NCBI RefSeq assembly: GCF_900240295.1
Contig: NZ_OEQB01000004.1
Location: forward strand, 186,001-250,000
Direction of reading: 5' to 3'
From: Megasphaera vaginalis (ex Bordigoni et al. 2020)
GTDB taxonomy: Bacteria; Bacillota; Negativicutes; Veillonellales; Megasphaeraceae
DNA: 64,000 bases
Shown here: piece after piece, positions 42,342 through 51,964 of the stretch
Numbering within the stretch: the stretch's first letter is position 1
Layout: every line of letters begins with the position of its first letter
The notes under the pieces: generated by a model
Told to the model about the DNA's origin: nothing
The model's input: the letters and a program-made list of their open reading frames with translations, nothing else
The model's database searches: none
Made by a program: the position numbers and the translations under genes

Positions 42342-43289
42342 TTATAAAATGACGTTCTGCTGCTTACCGGCCAGGAAGGTATGAATATTATCGAAGACGA
42401 TTACGGCGCGTTTTTCCATGGATTCCTTTGTGGCGAAAGCGACGTGCGGCGTGACGATCGTATTTTTGGCGTGGAGCAGCGGATGGTTTGTATCCAAGGG
42501 CGGTTCCGTTTCAAAAACGTCGATGCCGGCGCCGGCGATTTTGCCGCTGTTCAAGGCGTCCGCTAAAGCTTGGGAATCGACGACGGGACCGCGGGCTTCA
42601 TTGACGAGAAACGCCGTCGGTTTCATGCAGCCGATCGTTTCGGCGTTGATCAGGCCGCGGGATTTATCCGTTACGGGGCAGTGGAGAGAAACGATGTCGG
42701 ACTGGGAGAGCATGTCTTTCAGCGGCATGTATTTGATCAGATCCGTGTCCGCCTTGTTGGAGAAACCGTTATAGGCGATAACCTTGGCGCCGAAGGCGTG
42801 CACGAGCTCGGCGACTTTTGTGCCGATGGCGCCGGTACCGATGATGCCGACTGTCTTGCCTTCCAGCTCACTGCCGATGAAGCCGGCTTTGGTGCCGCCG
42901 GCGCGGCAGGCCGCTTCGACTTGCGGCACATAACGGAGCAGATCAAGGATCATGGCCAGCGTCAGCTCGGCAACGGCGACGGTAGAATAACCGGAAGCGT
43001 TGCTGACCTTGATGCCTCTGGCTTTGGCGGCGTCAAGCGCCACGTGGTCGACGCCGGTGAAAGCGACGTTGATGTATTTCAGATTCGGGCAGGCGTTGAT
43101 GACATCCGCTTTTAACGGCATGTTGGCGATCATCAGGATGTCGGCGTCCTTAGCTTCCTCGATTTGCACGGCTATGTCGTCAGTTCGTTCATAAGCGGTA
43201 AACTCATGACCGCCCGCCGTCAACGCCTGGACATACGAATCGAGTAATTCTTGCGTGATTCCGAGAGATTCGAGCAATACAATTTTCAT
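42342..43289 (-). CDS. D-isomer-specific 2-hydroxyacid dehydrogenase
   Basis: 315 residues, cytosolic. NAD-binding GTGAIGTKVAELVHAFG (about 150-166). Catalytic Arg in NEARGPVVD, Glu in DVFETEPP and His in TPHVAFAT are all present. The nucleotide-binding loop ends in YNGFSNK, and the usual discriminating acidic residue is not obvious, so NAD versus NADP preference is open. It interconverts a 2-oxo acid and D-2-hydroxy acid (lactate, hydroxypyruvate or hydroxyisocaproate type). Single gene between terminators and an aldo/keto reductase. Confidence 0.9.
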   Translation of the reverse strand: MKIVLLESLGITQELLDSYVQALTAGGHEFTAYERTDDIAVQIEEAKDADILMIANMPLKADVINACPNLKYINVAFTGVDHVALDAAKARGIKVSNASGYSTVAVAELTLAMILDLLRYVPQVEAACRAGGTKAGFIGSELEGKTVGIIGTGAIGTKVAELVHAFGAKVIAYNGFSNKADTDLIKYMPLKDMLSQSDIVSLHCPVTDKSRGLINAETIGCMKPTAFLVNEARGPVVDSQALADALNSGKIAGAGIDVFETEPPLDTNHPLLHAKNTIVTPHVAFATKESMEKRAVIVFDNIHTFLAGKQQNVIL

Positions 43290-43358
43290 GGATATCGTCT
43301 CCTTTTCGTAATGTATATGTATTATTATACGTATCTTTGTTGCGGAAGTAAATGAAAA

Positions 43359-44201
43359 TCAGCGGGCGAAAAAGGCTTTCGTAAAAGCGCCGTCCTGACT
43401 GTTGCCGATGAGATACAGGTCGCTGTTCATTTGCCGCAGCGCAGTCATTTCTTCGTCAGTTAAAGAAATGTCGAAAAGGTCTTTGTTTGCCAACAGCCGC
43501 TCACGGCGCATTGACTTGGGGACGACGGAAATCCCGTCTTGCGTGAAGAACCGGAGCGCGATCTGCTGCGGCGTCTTGCCGTACTTTTCACTTATAGCCG
43601 TGATCGCGGGAGCCGTGAACATCGTCGGGTCCTTAAATCGGCCGAAGGGTGAATAGGCCTGGTGCGCAATGCCGCGTTCCCGCAGCAGCGCGTGGAGCGA
43701 CGGATATTGGCAGCGCAGATGCGTCTCCACCTGATCCACTGCCGGAGCGACATCGTTGAATTCCAACAGATCCAGCAGCTGGCTCTCCATGAAATTTGAC
43801 ACGCCGATGGCGCGGACCGTGCCTGCCCGATAAAGTTTTTCCAGCGTGCGCCATGCATTGTATATATTGCCGTAAGGCCAATGGAGCAAGAGCAGATCGA
43901 GGTAATCGGTGCCGAGCTTTCGCAGAGAAGCTTCGACACTTTTTTCGCAGTCCGGCGATTCAAAAGAACGGTACCAGATTTTTGTCGTCAAAAACAACTC
44001 ATGCCGATCGACGCCGCTGCGCTTGACGGCTTTGCCGACGATTTCTTCGTTGCCGTAAGCCTGCGCCGTGTCGAGCAGGCGGTAACCGCAGTGAATGGCG
44101 TCGATAATATTCGCTTCGCCTGCTGCCGCGTCGTCGATCTTAAACGTTCCCAAGCCGACAAGGGGCATGACGACGCCATTATATAACGTAATTGTTTCCA
44201 T
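43359..44201 (-). CDS. Aldo/keto reductase (AKR5-like)
   Basis: 280 residues from ATG 44201 with AAGGAGGG upstream; an upstream extension to 44537 has no family similarity. Catalytic tetrad: Asp and Tyr in DTAQAYGNE, Lys in LTTKIW and His in LLLLHWPYG. The NADPH-binding VVPKSMRRERLLANK lies near the end. It fits the 2,5-diketo-gluconate reductase/AKR5 group that reduces small aldehydes and ketones. Substrate not determinable. Confidence 0.92.
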   Translation of the reverse strand: METITLYNGVVMPLVGLGTFKIDDAAAGEANIIDAIHCGYRLLDTAQAYGNEEIVGKAVKRSGVDRHELFLTTKIWYRSFESPDCEKSVEASLRKLGTDYLDLLLLHWPYGNIYNAWRTLEKLYRAGTVRAIGVSNFMESQLLDLLEFNDVAPAVDQVETHLRCQYPSLHALLRERGIAHQAYSPFGRFKDPTMFTAPAITAISEKYGKTPQQIALRFFTQDGISVVPKSMRRERLLANKDLFDISLTDEEMTALRQMNSDLYLIGNSQDGAFTKAFFAR

Positions 44202-44422
44202 ATGGAATCCCTCCTTAACAATTATTGTACTGCAAAGTCCGGGCGGCGGGAAGGAGAAACGGTGACGGGGACAGGCGGACAGGTGAAGCGGCGCCGCGCT
44301 ATTCCCTTTCCTCGCGCCGGCACTATCTGGTATAGTATAGTAAAGATGATTTATCAGATTCCCGCCGCGTCGGCGGGAACGGTAAGGCATTGACGTATTG
44401 GAAACGACAGGAGGGTTATACG

Positions 44423-44848
44423 ATGATTTGTAAACATTGCGGCGCGGAAATGCGCGATGACAGCCGCTTTTGTCCTCAATGCGGTGAAACCGTTTCCAGC
44501 GCGGCGCCGGACGTTCCGGCCGGACCGGAGTCGACATTTACCGGCACCTATCTGGCCTGCGCCGGGTATATGCTGCTGCTGACAGTTGCCGGCGCCGTCA
44601 CCTTCGGTATCGCCACGCCGTGGGTCTGGGCCGCGTATCTACGTTGGCGAAACCGCCACACCTTTATTCAGGGACGACAGCTTTTCTTTGATGGTACAGG
44701 GTGGGAACTTTTTTGGCGCAGTCTGCTGTGGATTGTTCTGACCTGCGTCACGTTCGGACTCTTCCTGCTCATCGTCTATGTGTCCTATGAACGCTGGCGA
44801 GTCAGCCATACGTATTTTGCTTCCCGGGAAGGAGAGAAGACGATCTAG
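44423..44848 (+). CDS. Zinc-ribbon membrane protein (DUF898-like)
   Basis: 141 residues. An N-terminal zinc ribbon (CKHCGAEM...CPQCGE, residues 3-25), a short Pro/Ala linker, and two hydrophobic stretches in a DUF898-like region (TFGIATPWVWAAYLRWRNRHTFI, VLTCVTFGLFLLIVYVSYERWR). ATG 44423 is preferred as it begins the zinc ribbon and follows CAGGAGGG. A TATAGT-type -10 and a CCCGCCG/CGGCGGG hairpin lie in the leader (44330-44380). Function unknown. Confidence 0.78.
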   Translation: MICKHCGAEMRDDSRFCPQCGETVSSAAPDVPAGPESTFTGTYLACAGYMLLLTVAGAVTFGIATPWVWAAYLRWRNRHTFIQGRQLFFDGTGWELFWRSLLWIVLTCVTFGLFLLIVYVSYERWRVSHTYFASREGEKTI

Positions 44849-44855
44849 TATACAT

Positions 44856-44899
44856 AAAAATGACAGCGTTGACAGTAAAATGTCAACGCTGTCATTTTT
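44856..44899 (+). terminator. Terminator after the zinc-ribbon gene
   Basis: 19-bp perfect arms (AAAAATGACAGCGTTGACA and complement) around GTAAAA, with a T run. It also marks the left edge of the AT-rich segment. Confidence 0.9.
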
Positions 44900-45011
44900 T
44901 TATAAATTACGGCACTTGTTGTCGGAAGTTTGTGTATATTAATCAATGCTTTTCCATTTTACAATCAAAATACATTGAGGATCGAAATATCTAAAGAAAG
45001 GAAGTGTTTTT

Positions 45012-46409
45012 ATGGAAGTTATTGGTGTTATTTTAAGTTTAGTTTTATTAGTTACGATTGCTTACCGGGGGTTTTCTGTTATTTTATTTGCACCGGTATG
45101 TGCTTTAGTAGCGGCGAGTATGTCTGATTTGCAGTTATTACCTGGGTATACCGAGTTGTTCATGGGAAAGGCCGTTATCTATATTAAGTCTTTCTTTCCC
45201 ATATTTCTCTTAGGGGCAGTATTTGGGAAAGTGATGGAAGAAACCGGGATGGCGGCAAGCATTGCAAAAGAAGTTATCCATGTTATTGGAAAAGAGAAAG
45301 CAATTGCAGCTGTGGCAATTGCCTGTATGATTCTTACCTACGGTGGGGTCAGTATGTTTGTTTGTGTTTTTGCCATATACCCGTTTGCCTCTGCTTTATT
45401 TAAGGAAGCCGATATTCCTAAGCGATTGATTCCCGCTGTGCTGGTTATGGGGGTTTTTACCCTGACAATGGATTGTGCTCCAGGGGCTCCACAAATTCAA
45501 AATATTATTCCCACTGTGTATTTAGGAACAACTACGTATGCAGCTCCTAAATTGGGGTTGATTTGTGGCATTATTTTGGTTGTTTTGAGTTATCTGTATT
45601 TAGAATGGAAACGGAAATTGGCTGTCAGGTGTGGGGAGGGTTATGGAAATCATGTGTTAAATGAATCGATAGCTGATGAAAATAGGAAATTACCTCCATG
45701 GTATATCTCCATTATTCCGCTTGTGACTGTATTAGGAATCAATTTTTTCTTTTCAGTAACATATCAGTGGAGTCCTGACTTAGTTAAACCCTTTCAACAG
45801 ATGAACTTGCCTCTAGTAGCTAAGTCTGTACAAAGTGTAATTTCTCTCTGGTCGTTAATTTTAGGATTGTTAGCATCTATCATTTTAGCCGCTGCTTTTG
45901 GATATAAGTTTATTGCTCCGAGTAGCAGCTTGAAAATAGCGCTTAATGCGGGAGCCTTAGGATCCTTGCTGGCAATTATGAATACGGCATCAGAAGTTGG
46001 TTATGGTAATGTGATTGCCATATTACCCGGATTTACGGAGATTGCTAATGTCTTGTTAAATGTTGGTGCTGGGTATCCTTTATTTAATGCGGCGTTGATG
46101 GTAAATGTGCTAGCCGGTATTACGGGATCAGCTTCGGGTGGCATGAGTATCGCTTTGGAAATTTTTGGGCAGCATTGGTTGGCAGAAACGGCTGCAGCCG
46201 GTATTCCGGCGGAAGTTCTTCATCGTGTGGTGGCAATGGCTTCAGGGGGACTGGACAGTTTGCCGCATAATGGCGGCGTTATTACGATCCTGGCAGTTTG
46301 TGGATTAACACATAAAGAATCATACAAAGATATATTTGCGATTACTGTATTTAAAATTGTTGTTGCCTTTTTTGCGGTGTTTTTATATGCCATAACGGGT
46401 ATTGTTTAA
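45012..46409 (+). CDS. GntP-family carboxylate:H+ symporter
   Basis: 465 residues with about 12 TM helices. GAVFGKVMEETGMAASIA, YGGVSMFVCVFAIYPFA and the late ASGGLDSLPHNGGVITIL are GntP-family features. Members carry gluconate or short hydroxy/carboxylic acids. The gene starts an operon with a CoA-transferase, an acyl-CoA dehydrogenase and a hydratase, so it likely brings in the acid they activate and oxidise. AT-rich codon use contrasts with genes before 44.8 kb. ATG 45012 follows AAAGAAAGGAAG. Confidence 0.85.
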   Translation: MEVIGVILSLVLLVTIAYRGFSVILFAPVCALVAASMSDLQLLPGYTELFMGKAVIYIKSFFPIFLLGAVFGKVMEETGMAASIAKEVIHVIGKEKAIAAVAIACMILTYGGVSMFVCVFAIYPFASALFKEADIPKRLIPAVLVMGVFTLTMDCAPGAPQIQNIIPTVYLGTTTYAAPKLGLICGIILVVLSYLYLEWKRKLAVRCGEGYGNHVLNESIADENRKLPPWYISIIPLVTVLGINFFFSVTYQWSPDLVKPFQQMNLPLVAKSVQSVISLWSLILGLLASIILAAAFGYKFIAPSSSLKIALNAGALGSLLAIMNTASEVGYGNVIAILPGFTEIANVLLNVGAGYPLFNAALMVNVLAGITGSASGGMSIALEIFGQHWLAETAAAGIPAEVLHRVVAMASGGLDSLPHNGGVITILAVCGLTHKESYKDIFAITVFKIVVAFFAVFLYAITGIV

Positions 46410-46435
46410 AAACATAAGGGAGGTATAATTTTATT

Positions 46436-47992
46436 ATGAAAAAAATAATTTCTGCTAAAGAAGCGACTGAGTTGGTACCGGATTCAGCAACAATATGTAT
46501 TTGCGGATTTGTTGGCAGCAATATTCCGGAAGAACTGCTGGAATCAGTAGAAAAACGGTATTTGAGTGAAGGTCACCCTAACAATCTAACTATTATTCAT
46601 AGCGCAGCCATCGGGGACGGGGATTATCGAGGTGTGAATCGCTTAGCTCATGAAGGTCTGGTTAAACGCATTGTCGGCGGACATTTCAATTTGGCTCCTA
46701 AGATGGGACGGATGATTGCAGATAATAAGGTGGAAGCTTATAATTGGCCGCAAGGAACGCTTACTCAATGGATACGAGATATATCGGCCCGCAAGCCTGG
46801 GATTATTACTCGCGTAGGGTTGAATACGTTTGTGGATCCCAGAGTGGAAGGCGGCAAACTAAATGATGTTACAACGGATGAGTTAATTGAAGTTGTTCAT
46901 ATGAACGGTGAAGAATTTTTGTGGTATAAACCGTTTCCCGTTAATGTTACCTTTTTGCGGGGAACAACTGCGGATATGAACGGTAATATTTCGACAGAGC
47001 ATGAAGCTGTAAAATTGGAATTGGTATCGGCGGCCTTAGCAGCAAAGGCTTCCGGCGGTATCGTTGTCGTCCAAGTGGAGCGTTTGGCCGAATCCGGAAC
47101 GATTTCTCCTAAAGACGTTGTTGTACCGGGAATTGACGTAGATTATGTTGTCGTTGCATCGGCTCCCGAATATTCGGAACAATCGTATGGAACGGCATAT
47201 AATCCTTCCTATGCAGGTGAAACGCGGATTCCTTTGTCACAGATTCCGCCGATGCCGATGAGCGCAAGAAAGATTATTGCCCGCAGAGCTGCTATGGAAT
47301 TAGTTCCCCATGCTGTGGTCAACTTAGGTATCGGTATCCCCGAAGGGGTGTCGTCCGTAGCCAATGAAGAACAGGTGGGAGATCAATTGATCTTGACTGT
47401 CGAAGCGGGACCGATTGGCGGTGTACCGGCCGGCGGCGGAGAATTTGGCGCTTCGGCTAATGCGGAAGCTATCATGGAGCATCCGTATCAGTTTGATTTT
47501 TATGATGGCGGCGGTTTGGATATCGCCTATCTGGGTTTAGCAGAGACGAACAGCAATGGTGATTTAAATGTCAGCAAATTTAAAGGGAGAATTGCCGGTT
47601 GCGGTGGGTTTATCAACATTACGCAAAACACTCCTAAAGTTGTTTTTTGTGGTACCTTTACGGCTAAAGGCCTGCAGGAAGAAGTACAGGATGGTAAACT
47701 TATTATCAACCAGGAAGGCGCGGTGCATAAGTTTTTAAAGAATATTGATCAGATTACTTTCAGTGGTACGTTTGCCAGAGAACATCAGCAAACGGTACTT
47801 TACATTACGGAACGATGTGTATTTCAGTTAGGTGATGAAGGATTGGTTTTAACCGAGATTGCACCTGGAATTGACTTACAAAAAGATGTGTTGGCTCAAA
47901 TGGATTTCGAACCGATTGTTTCGCCGGATCTAAAGATGATGGACACAAGAATTTTTAAAGATGAATGCATGGGAATGCAGCTTTCTGACTAA
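46436..47992 (+). CDS. Family I CoA-transferase (propionate/acetoacetate type, fused A+B)
   Basis: 518 residues, with both halves of a type I CoA-transferase in one chain. The N-half has ICICGFVGSNIPEELL; the C-half has the catalytic Glu in LTVEAGPIGGVPAGGGEFG (about residue 325). It resembles propionate CoA-transferases. It would load the imported acid with CoA from acetyl-CoA or similar. It starts 26 bp after the transporter (GGGAGGT upstream) and 23 bp before the dehydrogenase. Different family branch from the CoA-transferases at 12487 and 25623. Confidence 0.9.
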   Translation: MKKIISAKEATELVPDSATICICGFVGSNIPEELLESVEKRYLSEGHPNNLTIIHSAAIGDGDYRGVNRLAHEGLVKRIVGGHFNLAPKMGRMIADNKVEAYNWPQGTLTQWIRDISARKPGIITRVGLNTFVDPRVEGGKLNDVTTDELIEVVHMNGEEFLWYKPFPVNVTFLRGTTADMNGNISTEHEAVKLELVSAALAAKASGGIVVVQVERLAESGTISPKDVVVPGIDVDYVVVASAPEYSEQSYGTAYNPSYAGETRIPLSQIPPMPMSARKIIARRAAMELVPHAVVNLGIGIPEGVSSVANEEQVGDQLILTVEAGPIGGVPAGGGEFGASANAEAIMEHPYQFDFYDGGGLDIAYLGLAETNSNGDLNVSKFKGRIAGCGGFINITQNTPKVVFCGTFTAKGLQEEVQDGKLIINQEGAVHKFLKNIDQITFSGTFAREHQQTVLYITERCVFQLGDEGLVLTEIAPGIDLQKDVLAQMDFEPIVSPDLKMMDTRIFKDECMGMQLSD

Positions 47993-48015
47993 GACAGCAA
48001 TGAGGAGGAAAAATT

Positions 48016-49149
48016 ATGATTTTAACATCGGAACAGCAGGATATTCGTCATATTGCAGCAGAAATTTCTGAAAAGATACTTGCCCCGCAGGCAGCTTATT
48101 ATGATGAAACAGAAGAATTCCCTTGGGAAAATATCCGCCAATTAAGTCAAGCCGGCTTTATGGGCATGCTTGTACCAGAGATTTATGGCGGTTCCGAACT
48201 TAACACGGTAGCCAGTATGGTCGCTTTAGAAGAAATTTCTAAGGCGTGTGCGGCAACTGGGGCGATTGTAGCTGTACATAATGCTGCAGGTATTCTGCCT
48301 ATTCTAAATTTTGGAACGGACGAACAAAGAAAGAAATATTTGCCAAAGTTGGCAAGGGGTGAAATGATAGGGGCTTTTGCCTTGACCGAACCGGGAGCCG
48401 GCTCTGATGCGGCTAAGGTCATGACTACGGCAACAAACGATGGAGATGAATATATTTTAAACGGAAATAAATGCTTTATCAGCAATGGTGGTGTGGCTGG
48501 GACATTTGTCATTTTTGCCTCTAAGGATAAATCCAAAGGAGTTAAGGGATTGTCCGCATTTATTGTAGAAAAAGGGACTCCTGGATTTAGTATTGGTAAG
48601 CATGAAAAGAAAATGGGTATCAGAGCTTCATCTACAGTTGAATTAGTTTTTGATAATTGTCGGATTCCAAAAGGCAACCAATTAGGGAAAGACGGAGAAG
48701 GGTTTAAAATTGCTATGGCTACTTTAGATACTGCTCGCATTGGTATTGCAGCGCAGGCAGTCGGTATTGCGGAAGCTGCTTATGAAATGGCGAAGGACTA
48801 TTCGAAAGTGCGCGAACAGTTTGGAAAACCCATATGTGCCAATCAAGTAATTGCATTTACCTTAGCAGATATGGCTATTCAGATTGAAGCGGCCAGACAA
48901 TTGACCTACCATGCGGCAGCACTAAAAGACAGCGGTCAATCCTATGGAAAAGAAGCGGCCATGGCTAAAACGTTTGCATCAGATAGGGCTGTACAAATTG
49001 CTTTAGATGCTATTCAAATTATGGGAGGATACGGGTATTCCAGAGAATATTCGGCTGAACGACTCCTGCGTGATGCTAAAATTACGCAGATTTATGAAGG
49101 AACGAACCAAATCCAACGGTTAGTTATCAGCAGACAAATATTGAAATAA
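48016..49149 (+). CDS. Acyl-CoA dehydrogenase
   Basis: 377 residues, FAD-dependent. FAD-binding FALTEPGAGSDAA and FISNGG in the middle, the arginine-containing YSKVREQFGKPI, and the catalytic Glu in IYEGTNQIQRLVISR near the C-terminus. The length and position of the base fit the short-chain/branched-chain enzymes. It would form an enoyl-CoA from the acid activated by the preceding CoA-transferase. No electron-transfer flavoprotein gene is in the window. Confidence 0.95.
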   Translation: MILTSEQQDIRHIAAEISEKILAPQAAYYDETEEFPWENIRQLSQAGFMGMLVPEIYGGSELNTVASMVALEEISKACAATGAIVAVHNAAGILPILNFGTDEQRKKYLPKLARGEMIGAFALTEPGAGSDAAKVMTTATNDGDEYILNGNKCFISNGGVAGTFVIFASKDKSKGVKGLSAFIVEKGTPGFSIGKHEKKMGIRASSTVELVFDNCRIPKGNQLGKDGEGFKIAMATLDTARIGIAAQAVGIAEAAYEMAKDYSKVREQFGKPICANQVIAFTLADMAIQIEAARQLTYHAAALKDSGQSYGKEAAMAKTFASDRAVQIALDAIQIMGGYGYSREYSAERLLRDAKITQIYEGTNQIQRLVISRQILK

Positions 49150-49161
49150 GGTGGGATAATG

Positions 49162-50049
49162 ATGAGTAAGGTTAATCTGGGAGAAATATTAATTGGAAAA
49201 AAAATGGAACCGAGATATTTGGAATACAATTGGCGTGATATTGTGTTATATGCGTTGGCAGTCGGAGCAAAACGGGAAGATCTGTCATATACGTATGAAA
49301 AAAATTTGAAAGCCTTGCCGACATACGGAACGATACCGTATTGGGGGACGGTCAATGTTCGGCCGTATCAGTGGATGCCGCTGCCGGGATCGATGATTGC
49401 CAATGATATTATCAAACCGACTATTTCCTTTTTAAATATGGATCACGAAATTATTATGCATCGTCCTATTGATGCGATTAAAGGAACTTTTCAATGGCAA
49501 GATGAAATTACCGATGTTTATGATCGTGGAGAAGGAAAAGGTGCTGTCGTTAAGACCAAAGTGGTTGTACGAGATGAAGCTGGTAACGATGTGTGCACAA
49601 ATTATTCGACCACATTTTTCCATGAGGCCGGCGGGTTTGGCGGCAAGCCAATGCCGAAGAGCGCTGTTGTTATTCCTGATAGAGAACCGGATATTGAAGT
49701 TGATGATTATATCAGCCCTGTGCAGAATTTACTCTATCGGTTAACCGGAGACACGAATTTGGTCCATGTTGATCCTGACTATGCGCAGAAGATGGGGTTT
49801 GAAACTTCGTTCATGCAGGGGCTTTGTTCGTTTGGTTTTTCTTGTCGCAATTTGATAGCACAACTTATCCCGGGGCAGCCGGAAAGGATGAGTCGTATGG
49901 CAGCGCAAATGACAAGTGTCCTTTTTCCTGACACTCCGGTAGCTGTCCGTATTTGGCGAATAGAAGAAGGGAAAGTGTATTTTCGATTTATCAACAAGAT
50001 GACAGGAAGAGCTGTTTTAGATCGTGGCGTTTTTGAATATACGGAATAA
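49162..50049 (+). CDS. MaoC-like enoyl-CoA hydratase 2
   Basis: 295 residues, two hot-dog domains. The second has the hydratase-2 motif with catalytic Asp and His in LTGDTNLVHVDPDYAQKMGF, followed by QGLCSFGFSCR. It would add water to the enoyl-CoA from the dehydrogenase, giving a (3R)-hydroxyacyl-CoA. Two ATGs in tandem (49159, 49162); the second has better spacing to GGTGGG. Last gene of the four-gene operon, 12 bp after the dehydrogenase. Confidence 0.8.
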   Translation: MSKVNLGEILIGKKMEPRYLEYNWRDIVLYALAVGAKREDLSYTYEKNLKALPTYGTIPYWGTVNVRPYQWMPLPGSMIANDIIKPTISFLNMDHEIIMHRPIDAIKGTFQWQDEITDVYDRGEGKGAVVKTKVVVRDEAGNDVCTNYSTTFFHEAGGFGGKPMPKSAVVIPDREPDIEVDDYISPVQNLLYRLTGDTNLVHVDPDYAQKMGFETSFMQGLCSFGFSCRNLIAQLIPGQPERMSRMAAQMTSVLFPDTPVAVRIWRIEEGKVYFRFINKMTGRAVLDRGVFEYTE

Positions 50050-50071
50050 ATATATTTACAAATTGTCGGTT

Positions 50072-50128
50072 AAACAATAATAAGTACAGGGAGAGGTATC
50101 TTGCTGCTTCCTGTACTTATTATTGTTT
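50072..50128. terminator. Long hairpin after the hydratase gene
   Basis: 19-bp perfect arms (AAACAATAATAAGTACAGG and complement) around a 19-base loop. Interrupted T run; likely ends the carboxylate operon. Confidence 0.7.
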
Positions 50129-50215
50129 GGATTTCAGCGATAAATTTGAATCGTGTACGTGTAATTGAACAATGATATAATTGTACTATAAACATGAAGA
50201 GGGGAGCATTGTTGT

Positions 50216-51688
50216 ATGAACGATACTGTCTATGCGAAAACCTTAAAAAGAATTGTTCTTTTTGCACAAATCAAATATGGACTATTGGCAGAAACCATTG
50301 GCTATGATGTTTCTTATATAAGTAAGTGGATTACGGGTGCTCGTCTGCCTGCAGCAAAAAATATGGATGTAATACACCAGGATATAGGGAAATTTTTGGC
50401 GGAAATCTTTATTAAGGAACACAGAGAAAAAGAGTTTTGCCATACATTTGGCCTTCCGGAAATTTCTTTTTCTGAAGAACTATCTTTTCAAATTGCGCAG
50501 ATACTGTGCCGGGCATATAGAGTATCCGTGCGCGTTAAACAACCATTGGGAAATAATGCTGCAGCTATTTCTGAATTTATTTTTGGAAAATCAGATTGCC
50601 AGAAAGTGTTGCATAATTTATTAGTCTCCCTAGAAGATAATCTTGCTCCCTTGTCAATGGTAATTACTGGGGAGCTTTGCAATTTGGGAAAAAATCATTT
50701 TTGGCAACAGATCCGTAATCTGAATATAAAAAAGCAGCGTTGCACTATTCATGTGGGTTTGGATTTGCAATTGTTGGAACAGAGGACAGCAACGCAGGTA
50801 GAAGTCCTGTATACATGCTTAGATAGTTTATTAAACTGCAATTTTTATATTCATGAAGGCACCTTTAAAGCGTATCAAAATATTATTGTCGTAGAAGATA
50901 GATTTGCTTTGGCATATTGGCTTGATGGCGATGGTTATATAGACGTCTGTATGGAGATTACCGATGCCGTACAAGTGCGTGCCTTTTATAATAAATGTAA
51001 GGCATATTTAATGACTTGTCCTGTTCTTATCCTGCCAAAAGATACCTTGGGTATGGAACGGTTTGGGTATAGAGATACGTTTTTTACATCACAGCGGTTT
51101 TTCTATTTTTTGACAAACGGATTCGAATTTCTTTTACCGGATGAGGTTTTTATATCTCTATCTGAAAAAGTGAGAAGCGGAGAAGTGCCTGCGGTAACGG
51201 AAGAGTGGGTACGGCGTATTTTTATTACATGGAAGAAGCTAATGGATAAAGCGGAGTTAAAGTTTATACTACCGACTAATACTATTATCAGATATTTAGA
51301 AACAGGATATATTCATCTTACCGATTTGTCATATAAGCTGTCAAAAGAGGAACGGCGTCTTCATTTAGAACAGATACTTAAAGTGATGCAGGAGAATCCG
51401 AAAATCTCTCTTGGTTTTATTGTTCCGACAAGTGGTCTCAGTTATACGGAGAATATATGCAACCTTTCTTTTTATTCAAACTATTCAACCGCTTTTTTTA
51501 AGAAAAATCTTCAAGCTATTGTAAGTGGCGTTGCGCCGATTTATTTAATAGAAAATCCGATCTTGATTCAATGTTTTCATAAATTTTTTGAAGGATTGAA
51601 ACAACTTCCCTGTTACAAAGAATATTCAGCAGAAGAACTTCAACGATTATATGACAGATATCAATATTTATTAGATTTTTTAAACTGA
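50216..51688 (+). CDS. Large HTH protein with unassigned C-terminal region
   Basis: 490 residues. The first 60 contain an XRE-like HTH (LLAETIGYDVSYISKWITGA). The remaining 430 match no family recognised here; they are mixed alpha/beta with many aromatic residues and no TM segment. AT-rich like the operon before it. It starts 88 bp after the hairpin that ends the carboxylate operon and in the same direction, so it may be the cluster's regulator. ATG 50216 has GAGGGGAGC upstream. Function is unknown apart from likely DNA binding. Confidence 0.72.
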   Translation: MNDTVYAKTLKRIVLFAQIKYGLLAETIGYDVSYISKWITGARLPAAKNMDVIHQDIGKFLAEIFIKEHREKEFCHTFGLPEISFSEELSFQIAQILCRAYRVSVRVKQPLGNNAAAISEFIFGKSDCQKVLHNLLVSLEDNLAPLSMVITGELCNLGKNHFWQQIRNLNIKKQRCTIHVGLDLQLLEQRTATQVEVLYTCLDSLLNCNFYIHEGTFKAYQNIIVVEDRFALAYWLDGDGYIDVCMEITDAVQVRAFYNKCKAYLMTCPVLILPKDTLGMERFGYRDTFFTSQRFFYFLTNGFEFLLPDEVFISLSEKVRSGEVPAVTEEWVRRIFITWKKLMDKAELKFILPTNTIIRYLETGYIHLTDLSYKLSKEERRLHLEQILKVMQENPKISLGFIVPTSGLSYTENICNLSFYSNYSTAFFKKNLQAIVSGVAPIYLIENPILIQCFHKFFEGLKQLPCYKEYSAEELQRLYDRYQYLLDFLN

Positions 51689-51964
51689 AATCGTATGCAA
51701 CTATATTACTGACAATATAAACAGCGTCCGTGCCGTTGCTCTTGACTCAAGGATATAGCGATAAAACTTTAACTGCACCCAAATCGCCGGATAACCTTTA
51801 GGTTCAAACGATAATAGACAAATCTACCTGAGAAAAGACAGATATAAACAAGAAAAATTATGATCGACCGTGTTCAATGGAGCAAGAGGAAATAATCTTG
51901 CTGTTAAACGCAAACTACACAGCAATTAAAACTCATTAAAATAATTTGGCAGGGAGAATGATCG

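Noticed and set aside
44905-44950. GGCAC...TTGT sequence as a third sigma-54 promoter before the GntP operon
   Set aside because: The spacing between GG and the -12 element is wrong by about two bases and the GC is missing.
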